Part shown: in pieces, positions 40,701 through 51,543 of the stretch
How the letters are laid out: every line of letters begins with the position of its first letter
Position numbering within the stretch: the first letter of the stretch is position 1
NCBI GenBank assembly: GCA_035079385.1
Contig: JAVHKY010000047.1
Coordinates: forward strand, 2,232,001 to 2,296,000
Length of the DNA stretch: 64,000 nt
Direction: 5' to 3'
From: Aspidiotus rigidus
Taxonomy: Eukaryota > Arthropoda > Insecta > Hemiptera > Diaspididae
Position numbers and translations under genes: made by a program
Notes under the pieces: model-generated
Told to the model about the DNA's origin: nothing
The model's input: the letters and a program-made list of their open reading frames with translations, nothing else
Database searches by the model: none

Positions 40701-41357
40701 AGAACAAAAAACAGAGAAAAAACAGACTAGAATAAAGAGAAATAATAACATACCTTATCTTTAACTCATCTCAATGTAATAAAATGGAACATCAACTCTA
40801 ACTTGTGCTCAATATTTCATTCAAAAAAATCGCCAAAATTTAAAAATTAAAATTAAAACCTAATAAATATCATAGTTGAGGAATATTTATTCGACTAGTT
40901 CGGGACTGTTTGGATACGAAGCGCATATTGTAATAAGTTCACAATTTCTTACTCGCATCAGTCTTCAATGCTATCTCTTACGAAAGCAGCGAATAAGAAG
41001 CTACGAATACAAATCTATTTGAAAATAAAAGGCATCAGAAACGAGGACAAATACGACGGACGGTATTTCAAGATCAATATGGACGTACAGAAAAGGCCAA
41101 CAAAACATACAACTATATAATTTTACATAATATTTACTCTACTTCCGAGTTGTATACGACTTTGATAATGGAAAATATGATAGTGTGCTCGAGAACCAAC
41201 ATTTATATCTTTCATGATTTAAAAGTGGGTGACACGCAAGCAAGTACCTTCGATAGTACAGTAAGTATATCTCTAGCAAAAGTATAACCAAAAACAGAAC
41301 GAAAAATGCAGTCAACGATCCTGCAAAATGGTGTCGTGAATGTTTCTTCTCTTTTCT
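37795..41357. other. Intergenic: PCED1 upstream region, palindromic element, SepSecS 3' region
   Basis: 37.8-38.3 kb is the PCED1 promoter side; no TATA box stands out. A hairpin element lies at 38500-38595. From about 40.0 to 41.3 kb the plus strand is A-skewed, consistent with a U-rich 3' UTR for SepSecS. No conserved exon found between 38.6 and 41.3 kb. Confidence 0.45.
38500..38595. repeat. Palindromic miniature element, 46-bp arms
   Basis: Arms 38500-38545 and 38550-38595 are reverse complements apart from a few mismatches, with only a 4-nt loop. Ends read TGTGGTCTAACGCGAG / CTCGCGTTACACCACA. The right-arm sequence also occurs alone at about 4876-4928, and a short related stretch (ACCGCTCGGGCCAGA) at about 62865-62880, so it is a dispersed mobile family rather than a gene-regulatory palindrome. 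Confidence 0.85.
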
Positions 41358-43982
41358 CTATTTTCGAAGACTGTCTTTACTGCTAGCTAAACTATTGGAA
41401 GCGCTGCTGGCCGGATCACCCGTTGAGCCATCGCCATTTACGGCGCTGCGTGCGGCTGACCTTCGACCACTCATAGATGCCAGTTCCTCGACCGATGTTG
41501 GAGTAGCAGGCGTTGATTTTCCTTTCAGCTTATTGATGGTCTTATCTAGTCTTTCGATAAATAAATCCACGTCCGCCTTCCGAACGCCAACAGTTGCCGC
41601 TGCTGTCAGATAGGGTTGAGGATAATTAGAATTGTGAGCACCCCACCCTGCAACAAATCAATATTGGATTTATTTAACGTTCGGATGTAAATGGAATATT
41701 TTAATGTTTTCTCGATCAATCTCACCTTCAAATTTATAACCAACTAATTCTTTCTGTTCGATTGTTGAAACCACTCGACTCCCGGAAACACAACGTAGAA
41801 ACAACATCGATCCTAAAATGGTAACGCGTTTATTGTCATTCACGCCGCCGGTTGCAGTATTGGCGTTTAACGAATTCAACGTCATAGCTATAAAAAATAA
41901 ACAGAAAGAATTACTGATTAAATATTCATTAGACGGTTAACCCTCTTGAAATCAGAACAAATAGTAAGAACAATAATTACAGTACGTAAGAAATAGAGTA
42001 TTTGATTCTTACCAATCGATATAGGATTATTTTTCGTATCTAATATTCTCTCCCCGTGCTTGGCGGCGACTTTACTCAATTCTTCTTTGAGATATTTATA
42101 CATTTCTTTTCGTTGACCAATTAAATTCTTATAACCATTTACACCAAGTGAAAGTAGAGTAATAAAAATATCCATAGGTGGACTAGCTGATGCTCTTCCT
42201 GAAATATTCGACGAAAATTAGGACAAAAATTTGAAAATCATCAGTATTGTCGTGCAAGAGACGAGAACTTACCTGGGTAACTTTTAGCTATTTTTTCTAA
42301 TAAACCTTTTTCGAAGCCCGAGATTACGGAACCTCCAACAGGAACTAGAAAATTTTTATCTGCACTTTGCACGAATACATCTACTCGTCCTTTTCTGCAC
42401 ACAATGAAAAATTTAGCATTGTAAGTATTTCCTGAAGTGAGCATTACTTGTAATTAATCGATTATGCAAAAATTACCGCGCTGCATCTTGAATTAGGTGC
42501 ATAATTCTAGTAGATTGTAGTCCGTAAGAATTATTCACAAGATGGGGTATATTATATCGACTACAAAGTACGGCAATCTGTTCTAAAGAATCAGAAACTC
42601 GAGGAGCGAAGCAGCTAGTGGTACTTAGGACGCACACTATGTTATCAGAGCCAAGTGTAGCCATTTGAGCCTCCATATTCACTAAATCAGTCCGTAATTC
42701 ATCTCCGGACAAATTCGTTTCTATTATTATAGGTTGAAGACCTGAAAATAAGTTTCTTTCAGTTTACATCACCGGCGAAAGGAATCGTATCTTGAATAAG
42801 ACGGACATTCAGAAAAAAATGAGAATCATCCCGTGGAGATTGTAGCCAGAAACTCAGGCGATAAGGGTTGGAACAAATTAAGTTTTATTTGGTCAGGTTC
42901 GTGCTTCTTAGTGTATCCAAATGTATCAGATAAAAATTATTATTTCTACTCGGGACCATGAGTCATAAGTTTCATATACCGAGAAGGTGAACTTTCTTTT
43001 GCAGTACGCAGTATGGAACTTAGTTACTTATCTCAACTACTGACAGATCAGTTAATTTGCGCATATATGATATCTACCCTATAGATATCTACCACGTAAA
43101 GTTGAATTATTTGAGCTACGCAATAACAATCAAATTTTTTCACAGAAACGACCACTTTCTGTAAATTTACGACTGAGTTTGTCCCGTTCATTGAACAGTA
43201 TAATGTTTTTGTTGAGAGTAGTATAAAAAAAATGGATAATCAAACACCATGGGTAAACTTACCGGCAGTTATGATACATTTAAAACAAGCTTTGTGGTCT
43301 ATGCGAGACCATAAAACAAATTTAGCACCGGGTCGTTCTTGCTTCAATGTGAGCATGCAAAGAACTAAACTCATACCGGTTGCCATTGGAACCATAAAAC
43401 ATCCGGCTGAATTATTTACACCTGTGAAATATGGGAGATATTTCAAACATTAGTCATGTGTTCATCACTACGATTTTCATGGCGTTTATTTTGTTAAACT
43501 CTTACCCATAAGTCTAATCACATCTAGTAATAGACCATTGGCTAATTTGATGAGTAAACTTGAACCAACTGCCTTCGGTTGAACCTCCCCAATATCTCCG
43601 GATCTACCAATTCCGTGACCCATTCGATAGTGTCGACGAGCAACCAAGGAGGAGGCAAATCTCGCCTCTCGTTCACCGATGCCACAATGAGCAGGAAAAT
43701 TATTGCTATCCATTTGCGCTAAATCTGCGAGAAATAATTCGATAGTCGTATCATCCCAGCCTTCTTCGGGCCATTTTTTCTGTAGGTCAAACATGAAAAT
43801 AATAATATTACGCTTTCGCACCACGGAAATAAAGGTTATCGTAATGACCTAAATATTCTCGACCTTACCTGCTCGATTAACAAACGTATAAGGTTCTCTC
43901 TAGATTTTTTCGAGGCTGATGCTAGTTGAAGATACGTAGGTGGTATGAGACGTTCGGCTAGCGAAAAGCTCAGATTATTCAT
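41358..43982 (-). CDS. SEPSECS: O-phosphoseryl-tRNA(Sec) selenium transferase (SepSecS)
   Basis: PLP enzyme that converts O-phosphoseryl-tRNA(Sec) to selenocysteinyl-tRNA(Sec) using selenophosphate, the last step of eukaryotic Sec charging, in the cytosol. Eight exons join without stops: 43869-43982, 43506-43779, 43263-43421, 42477-42741, 42273-42394, 42013-42198, 41726-41887, 41358-41647 (523 residues; human is 501). Family landmarks in order: [56 protein letters not shown], and [12 protein letters not shown] holding the PLP lysine at residue 284, the same number as in the human enzyme; then [17 protein letters not shown]. The C-terminal ~50 residues are Ser/Ala/Gly-rich and not conserved. 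The start ATG gives an N-terminus aligning with the family. Same strand as PNPT1, about 820 bp downstream of its stop. Confidence 0.96.
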
Positions 43983-44802
43983 TCCTTTCAATCTAATGAT
44001 AACGAGATTAGCAATTCATTCGATGAATTTGAGCTGCTAGAGCAGAGTAATTGGTGGGTGAGATACAGATCATCAGGACACGCTACGATGAAATCATGTA
44101 CCCGCAGTTGTGACTCACAAAAACTGGATAATATATCTTCGAGTCTACATGGATATTTCGATAAAGTAGGACTTCGCAACGCTGTATCAGAATGAAAGTT
44201 CTCTTTATATTACATAGGAATAAGCTTTCTCACGGAAAGGCGAAGCTGTAGCTCATACAAACCATAATTTCCTGATTTGATAAAGAATGACATTGGAGTT
44301 GAATATCTGGAGCAAAATATGACAATGCATCATGAGAATTGGTCTAAATTTCAAAAAATAATATTATGTGTTCTAGTAGCACGCAGCATAGGTTCAGAAA
44401 ACTTAGAGAAGACAGCTGATACAAAATATGAGGCAAGGTACAGAATACGAAGTTTTTTGATTATTCTACCCCACGATAGGGGCGCTAAAATCATTCGGGA
44501 TCGTGCGGTTCATTTACCCCATGACAGGACGCGCAAGACTGGACTCCTTGCATTCGTGCGCAGAAAGACTCTTCAGATGTTCGAATACAACTATACAAGG
44601 CGAATTTGAAAGGAATTACATATTTCGCGTCTACTTCACAACATTACATATTCCGGAATCCTATTTTTTGGAAAAATTCTTCATCCTTGCACTCATGGTA
44701 TTTTTCAAAACATTAGAATGGAAAAGAAAAACAAATAAACAAATTTATTATAAAATATTATGATCACAAATTGTAATGAAGTTCTACATTGATAGACGAC
44801 GG
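43983..44802. other. PNPT1-SepSecS intergenic region
   Basis: Contains the SepSecS promoter and the PNPT1 3' UTR. A plus-strand open frame at 44277-44609 has no recognisable similarity. Within it CCCCACGATAGGGGCGC and CCCCATGACAGGACGCGC (44470-44535) look like a degenerate short tandem duplication. Confidence 0.45.
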
Positions 44803-47800
44803 TCACCTCAAAGTTCGTACCATTCCAGACGCTGGACTCATCAAGATTTTCCGTGACAGTCTTATCGTACCCGAAACTGGATCGCGACCAAAATATTTCA
44901 CGTTTATTTCGTCGCCGACTTTAAAGCCCAAGACTGATGGATGATCGATCTGCGAAAAATAAGAAACAACAACAGAAATGAATTTCTAGATGAAATAATT
45001 AATTCAGGAAAGTTCATAACATGAAAATAACGAAAAGTGCTAAGCAGCCGCCTTGCTTGCACTAGGTTTTACAGTTTGATATATAAAATTGCACTTTTTT
45101 TCTAGTTTTAAATTCAGTTCACCATATATAAAAGACATAAAAACGTGTAATTGTCGATGTTAGCAAAGTCATTGAAATATCATCAAATTCCATTTAGATA
45201 GAAAACTGTCGGCGCTATTTTCATGTTTTTTGTACCTGACTGGGAACTTGGAGACATCGGCCTGAGAGATGTGATAACTCAGCGTAGTAGTTAGGGGCAA
45301 TTAACTTTCCAGTGACGTCATGTGAAAGTAGGTAATACCCAGCGCTTATGGATCAATTTCAAAAAAATTCAAATACACAAAAACTGTCGACTTTATCAAA
45401 AAATTGAAAACAGGTAAATTTGTTCCTCGTGTAATTTCCTGTCAGATGACACCCATTTTGGGGTTTTCTGATAAAAAAAATCTAAAACCCAAGGGCATGC
45501 TGGTTGCATTTTGTTTACTAGTTGAGTGATCACACTTCTCTAGATCAGCCTTCCTCAATGATGAAATTTTTGATGAAAGTCTGTCACCTCAAAATTTTCT
45601 CACACGAATTCATTGACGATCTGAGCTGAGAATGTTTCCTCTTTTAATTCAGGTTGAGATAATCTTAAATAATTATAGATTTTATAGCACTTACTTTTCT
45701 TTGATCAAGCTGCGAATTATGCAGCAATGTCGGCATCATGCCATCGTATAACGTGACCATTACGCCAATCTCACGTAACTCAACGATCTTCGCTTTATAA
45801 ATGGCACCGAAATCGAGCGGCTTCTCGCTCGATTCATTCAATATTTTTTCGATTAATTCTTTTGCCTCATGCATCGCATCCTTATTGGGAGCAAATATAG
45901 TGAATGAGTTATCTTCGTGGGGCGTAACCTGCAGGTAGAACAAAACTTGTTAGTCTATAAGAAAATAATTCCTCAAACAGGATTTTCTAGGAATACCCTG
46001 AATGTTCAATTGAGAACGTTCTCGACTGAGATGTAACGAAAATTCTTATTACCTGTACTCCAGTTTCCACTAAAATTTTCTTCAAGTTCAGTCCTCCGGT
46101 TCCAATGAATTTTCCTCGTTTGAACGCGTCCACTTCCAGCTTTTCGCTGACGGGCCAGTTTTCCTTGGGTTCTGCGCTATAACAATATTTTGCAATTACC
46201 TTCCGTCATTTTCTACCGAAGAAATTATTTTTAGAATATTTTACCGAGGTTTTGAAATAGCTTGGTTCATAATGTTGATAATTTCGGCTTTTGCGATACA
46301 GCCAGCTTGTATCGCTTCCATGACCACTTTCAAAGGTAATCCAGGTATCTTAATATCTGCTTGAACAGCTGTAATACCTTTCTTGGTTCCGGCTATTTTG
46401 AAATCCATATCTCCGAAATAGTCTTCACCACCCTTGAAGACGATTAGCAAAATACAATATAGGTTGAAATTTTTTTACTACTCAATATGGTTTCTTTTCA
46501 CTTACTATTATATCAGTCAGAATCTGATATCTCTCTAAATGCTTTGTATCGTGATCTTTGAACTCCGTTACTAGACCAATAGCCACACCTGCGGCAGCGG
46601 CTTCTATAGGAACTCCAGCGTCCATTAATGCTAAACTTCCACCACATACAGATGCCATGGAAGACGAACCTACCCATTGATGAATGATGATCACTCAAAA
46701 GAACTTATGACAAACAAAATAAGTCACTTGAAATACAAACCATTCGATTCGAGCACTTCGGAAGTTAATCGAATGGTGAATGGAAAATTCGAAGGTACAA
46801 CCGGTCTGAGGGCACGCTCTGCTAATGCTCCGTGTCCAATTTCACGTCTCACCGTCGTTGTTGCACCTTTTCCTAATTCATTGACCGCATAAGGAGGAAA
46901 ATCGTAATGAAGAAAGAAGTTTTTTTCCTTCAATCCACTGAAATGTGATTAATTTAATCTCATGACTGCGTGAGAATACCTCGCTGAAAAATGCTTTCAA
47001 GTCTCACCTTGTTAACACAGATATTGGATCCAGTTTTAATGCTGATTCGACGGAGTCTAAGGCAACTGTACAGAGAACCTGGGTTTGACCTCGTTGGAAC
47101 AGCGCAGAGCCGTGCAATGGAGGATACAAATCAACTTGGCACTTTATATCCCGCAGTTGATCTACGGCGCGACCATCAACTCTACATAAATAAAATAGTT
47201 TGAACATATTTTTTCCCATCCTACGAGATTATCTTTCAACAGAAATACTGTACCTCGTATTGCTATCTAAAACTAAAGATCTCATGACTTTCTTCACAAT
47301 ATCATTCATGACATTACTACAATAGACTTCCGTTTCTGGAGTCATTGGCATTTCAGATTTCATTTTTTCCAGCACCTCTTTTTTCAGAACTCTTACCGCG
47401 TTATCTCTAGACTGTTTATCGTGACTGGTATCTTTGAAAATATTTATCAAGTTTTGTTTACTGAAGCTCTCCAACAAATCAACTACTTCTTGTTTCCATG
47501 GTTCGGGTGGAGTCCAATCACGTTTCGCTTTTCCAGATTTCCGCAGTTGGAGTAATGATTGAACGATGAGTTGACATTCTTTAACCCCAAATCTTATGGC
47601 TTTGCAAAAATCTTGTTGTGTAACACTGTTAGCGCTGCCTTCTAACATAACCACAAGAGATTGATCTGCAGCGACGACGATCAAATTCAAAGCGCTACCA
47701 TTAAGCTCTCTTCTAGTAGGATTTACGACAAGCTGATCATCAATCATACCGACACGTACGGCACCCACAGGACCATTCCACGGTATATTAGAGAGCATTA

Positions 47801-48381
47801 AAGCAGCGGAAGCTGTATTGATACTCACGATCTCTGGATCATTGGCACCGTCTACAGCTAGTAAATTACACATTATGTGCGTATCATTGGAAAAACCAGA
47901 AGGAAACAATGGTCTAAGAGCACGGTCGATCATTCGGCTAACGAGAATCTCACGTTCCGTAGGTCCGAGTTCTCGTCGTACAAAGTTCGTCGGAATTCTA
48001 CCGGCAGCAGCCGCTTTTTGACGATAATCCACTACAAGTGGCAGAAAATCAGGTGGATTGGATCTTTCTTTGCTAACAGCAGTTACCATAACGGTCGTAT
48101 TGCCGATTTCTCCCACTGCACAGCCATCTGCCAATTTGGCGTATTGACTGTTCGACAAAGTGAGAACGTTGCTGAGGATCAAGAACACATCGTAAAAAAT
48201 TAGTCCGAGTCAATCAGAAACGTTACATTTACGCGAGAAAATTGTTTAATTACCCGGTGGAAAATTCGATGCGGCATCTCGAGCTCTCGGAATTCGAATA
48301 GCAGTAACGTTGACACCGGAGTAACTCACCGATCTTAGAATGATAAAATAATTTTTTTCCATAATTGAAAATAAGTCTCAT
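44803..48381 (-). CDS. PNPT1: Polyribonucleotide nucleotidyltransferase 1, mitochondrial (PNPase)
   Basis: Phosphorolytic 3'-5' exoribonuclease of mitochondria. Nine exons join in frame: 48254-48381, 47254-48171, 47008-47181, 46741-46937, 46506-46669, 46245-46432, 46053-46176, 45695-45928, 44803-44949 (757 residues; human 783). The first ~37 residues are basic, Ser/Tyr/Cys-rich and lack acids except Glu, resembling a mitochondrial presequence; the mature-like sequence starts at RIEFSTG. RNase PH domain 1 follows ([21 protein letters not shown]), then the all-helical linker (~240-310), RNase PH domain 2 ([29 protein letters not shown]) with the acidic catalytic cluster D525-D537 ([12 protein letters not shown]), a KH domain with GTGG loop (615-618) and a C-terminal S1 domain from ~672 ([20 protein letters not shown]). 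The start ATG at 48381 was chosen because it is the only upstream Met in the required phase. Confidence 0.97.
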
Positions 48382-48942
48382 TTTGGTTTCTATTCAGAAA
48401 CATGTTCAGGAACGAAAGGACAGATTTTCGAATTGCGCTTCATTTTATTCTCCATTTTTGCATCCCAATTCAACCTTTTCTTGCATTATTACCAAGCTTC
48501 AAACAATAATAAAACAAACCGCATGATCATGAGTGATTAGATTTCATCATCATTCGATAAGCGGAAAGCGGCATGCGAACGGAGCGGACAGGGCTCCCCT
48601 AACGGATACATTCACAACTATTTTCTGACGTCATAACCACTCATGATCAATGGCGTGCCGAGCTACTAGCGCTCGTGGTGGAAGGTGATAGTAATGTTAT
48701 CAGTACAATAGAGTGAAGAACAGCGTCAAAGGGGAAAGGGAAGGGACTCAAATTCCTGAATGAACAGTGAACATTTTGAACATGCTTTTAGAGTCCGAAT
48801 TTCAGAGAAGTTTTGCTCAGCACCTCGGACGTTACATATTATTGAAAAATTGTAAGTAGAACAAATTAATCGCTGATCAATGTAGCTACTCTTGCCTCCA
48901 GAATAATCGTTAATCTTGACCGTGTTTTGTAGCACTAGCACG
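48382..48942. promoter_or_regulatory. Shared divergent promoter region, PNPT1 / LTO1
   Basis: About 560 bp separates the start codons of PNPT1 (minus) and LTO1 (plus), so both promoters must lie here or overlap. No TATA box is obvious. A GC-richer patch (AAGCGGCATGCGAACGGAGCGGACAGGG) spans about 48560-48595, and ACTCATGATC appears near 48639-48648 as a partial inversion of GCATGATCATGAGTG at 48522-48536. Regulatory function is inferred from arrangement only. Confidence 0.4.
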
Positions 48943-49365
48943 ATGACATCAACATCTTCGGAGGTTTACGATATCAACGACGCATTCGATAGTATCGTTT
49001 TTAGTGAAGACAAGATAGTTCGCAAAGGATTCAGTGAAGGCATTAAGAAAGGTATTACGGAAGCAGAAGCTGAAGGCTACCATCTAGGATTTCACAAAGG
49101 TGTAGAATTTGGATACGAGCTTGGCTATTACGAAGGTGTCACAAACTACTTCCTTCATTCTGTCGATAGTAAAACCATCGAATTTCCTGAAAAAGTATTC
49201 CAAATCCTTATCAAAATCAAAACTCTCATCTCTAACTATCCTCGTGTCAACTGCTCGAATACCGATATTGTAGGGTTGAAAAGTGAAATCAAATCTTTGT
49301 TTCGAAGGCTGTGCTCATTGCTGAAATTTGACGGACTGCTCGCGGAGGAGAGTATCTCTTTTTGA
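48943..49365 (+). CDS. LTO1: LTO1 (ORAOV1) homologue, Fe-S/ribosome assembly adaptor
   Basis: Single uninterrupted exon of 140 residues; the human protein is 137. LTO1 with YAE1 is known to recruit the cytosolic Fe-S machinery to the ATPase ABCE1/Rli1, needed for ribosome biogenesis and recycling. Family signature: DAFDSIVFSEDKIVRKGFSEG at residues ~13-33, then a repeated G-x3-G pattern (GIKKGITEAEAEGYHLGFHKG, continuing GVEFGYELGYYEG), the 'deca-GX3' region shared by Yae1 and Lto1. The C-terminus has CSLLKF and ends in -SISF. In yeast and human LTO1 a C-terminal Trp or aromatic residue contributes to client recognition; here Phe is terminal. The ATG at 48943 is preferred to an upstream non-ATG extension because it matches family length. 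The stop lies 45 bp before the start of the next ORF. Confidence 0.9.
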   Translation: MTSTSSEVYDINDAFDSIVFSEDKIVRKGFSEGIKKGITEAEAEGYHLGFHKGVEFGYELGYYEGVTNYFLHSVDSKTIEFPEKVFQILIKIKTLISNYPRVNCSNTDIVGLKSEIKSLFRRLCSLLKFDGLLAEESISF

Positions 49366-49410
49366 AAATTGGGATAAATAGAGATATAGATTTTCAAAGT
49401 CGAAGTCAAG

Positions 49411-51543
49411 ATGGACCCCAGCTTATCGACTGAATCTGCCGTCGTGATTTTGGAAACAGTACTGGAATACTTGGTACCTTTACTTCCGCTGGCAAATTCT
49501 CACACTGTCGACTTCATCGTTCGTGATGCATGGACAGAGCTGGTTCCAGAAGATATCAAGACTGAGGTACACAACTGTGGAGCGGAAAGTATCCTGCATA
49601 GCGTCAGCACCGGCGTTGAATGTCATTTGCTCGATTTTATTCGCACGTCCAGAGCGCATATCATCGAAAAGTGTCCCAATTTTCATGAACTAGAATCTTT
49701 GAATTTCTATGACCTCGTGGAACCCGTCAAAGTTACGGAATTCATGACGAGTAAGAAAATACACGAGGTAGAACGTATGAGCAAAGTTGTTGCAAACCTA
49801 GCAAACATTCGTAATGCTGATATGATTATTGATATTGGAAGTGGAAAGGGTTACTTATCTTCAATTCTGGCTCTGCACCATCAATTGAAAGTCTTATGTT
49901 TAGATTGTGAGGAAATTAATGCAAACGGAGCCGTTCGGACGACCACTAAGCTAGAGGTAATTTTTCAACTTACGGATCAATATTTCGTTTACCATGAATG
50001 ATGATGCAATTTTTATTACAGCGCAAATGGCGAGTGTACAAAAAATGCTCAAAAAGTAATTCCGCCAAATCTTCCAATCTGATTATGAAGGATCCGTGCT
50101 GTAGTCAAGAAGAATATTTGGAAAAATACGGATGGAAGTCTAATGTGTTGGGCAGATTATTTAGATATCGAGTTGAAAATGTATCAGATAGGACTGATTT
50201 AAGAGCAATACTTGCTGAAGAGTATCCAGATCACGATTTGCATCAGGTCATCCTAACTGGTTTGCATACGTGTGGAAATCTGGCGGCGAACTGTTTACGA
50301 TTGTTTGTGGAGAATGCCAATACGATAGATTCAATTGTCAATGTTGGTTGCTGTTATCATCTCGTGGAAGAAGAATACGTAGATGATCCACGGTGGTACC
50401 GTCCAAGGAACTCTGCCCATAATTCAAAAGTTGTACCGGGGTTTCCTCTGAGTACATACTTGCGGAAGAAAGGTTTCCACCTAGGTCGCGATGCACGAAT
50501 GTGCGGGACTCAAAATCCATCGAAGATATTCTCCAATTTTGAGGTATCGTTTTGCTCGGTAATTTGTAGATTTGTTTTACAATAATAGTTGAATCATTAC
50601 TTTAATCTGCAGGTGATCGACGCTACAAAACCATTATTCTATCGAGCTCTCTTACAGAAATTGCTGGAACAGACATACGAACCGAACGACTTACCAAATG
50701 GTATTGTAGGTCGAATGGCTCATAAATGTAATTCATTCCACGAATATGCGTTCAAAGCATTTGAAAAACTGGGTGTTGAAATTAATGTATGTTGGTAAAT
50801 TGTTCAACCAAACAAAAAAAAAAAAAAACTTCTGCTGTATTGTTCTATTTTTATCTCGTTCTATTTTTGCTAGAAAAGTGAATCTGAACTGAAGTCGTTC
50901 TTCGAGCGTAATATCGACCATTGGGAAAAACTTAAGATATTCTTCATTTTGAAGACTGCGTTGTCGCCTGTGATAGAAAATGTAATTCTGTTGGATCGAT
51001 TATTATACCTGCAGGAAAATGTAAGTATCTACCAATTTGTCATGTGTTGGACGGCAGCAAGTTGAGTGGTCTTAACGTGGTGGCTAATAAAGGGAAGAAT
51101 CATTCGGAGGACTACTTTTAATTCTATATTGCTTCGTTGTACGCTTTTATGATAGGAAAGTGCGTATTTGGGCTTCAAGAAATATGATTGAGTCGCGAGC
51201 GTAGTGAGAGTATTAAGATTGATTTTGTTACAGATAGTGGGTTGCTGGGATGGGTACAAAACTTGAATAATATGTTCTTAAAAGATTCTCAGTTTTTTTT
51301 TTGTGGGAGTTCGAGTAAATCCTAATTTATTAAGAAAGGTATTGTCACAGAATGTGTCGTTTGCGTAGGTGTTAGCGGTAGAAGATAGGAGTTCGCGTCT
51401 GATTTTCGACAATTTGTATTCAAATAATGTGTTTGGATTTTCAGGGTATAGCTAATGCGTTTGTGACCCAGCTATTCGATCCTGTGATATCTCCTCGATG
51501 TTATGGGATTATCGCCTCCCGACATGCTTTCGGTAATGGTTGA
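49411..51543 (+). CDS. METTL25B: METTL25/RRNAD1-family SAM-dependent methyltransferase
   Basis: Five exons join in frame: 49411-49956, 50022-50543, 50613-50786, 50874-51020, 51445-51543 (495 residues). The SAM-binding motif I is IIDIGSGKGYLS (Asp141 to Ser150), preceded by the family's MTSKKIHEVERMSKVV. The second hallmark is GLHTCGNLA (262-270), then VNVGCCYHLVEE. The C-terminus LFDPVISPRCYGIIASR resembles the RRNAD1 (METTL25B) tail; between METTL25 and METTL25B the latter is the better guess, from its length and ending. Substrate is not firmly known; RRNAD1 was named for similarity to rRNA adenine dimethylases. Its start lies 45 bp after the LTO1 stop, so it needs either a promoter within LTO1 or a shared transcript. 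The gene ends convergent with the CPEB gene. Confidence 0.9.

Noticed and set aside
44277..44609. 110-codon plus-strand ORF between PNPT1 and SepSecS
   Set aside because: No recognisable similarity or splice context. It lies in the promoter/3' UTR interval of two well-supported minus-strand genes.
47818..48203. Plus-strand ORFs overlapping PNPT1
   Set aside because: Antisense shadows of the strongly conserved RNase PH domain 1 exon.
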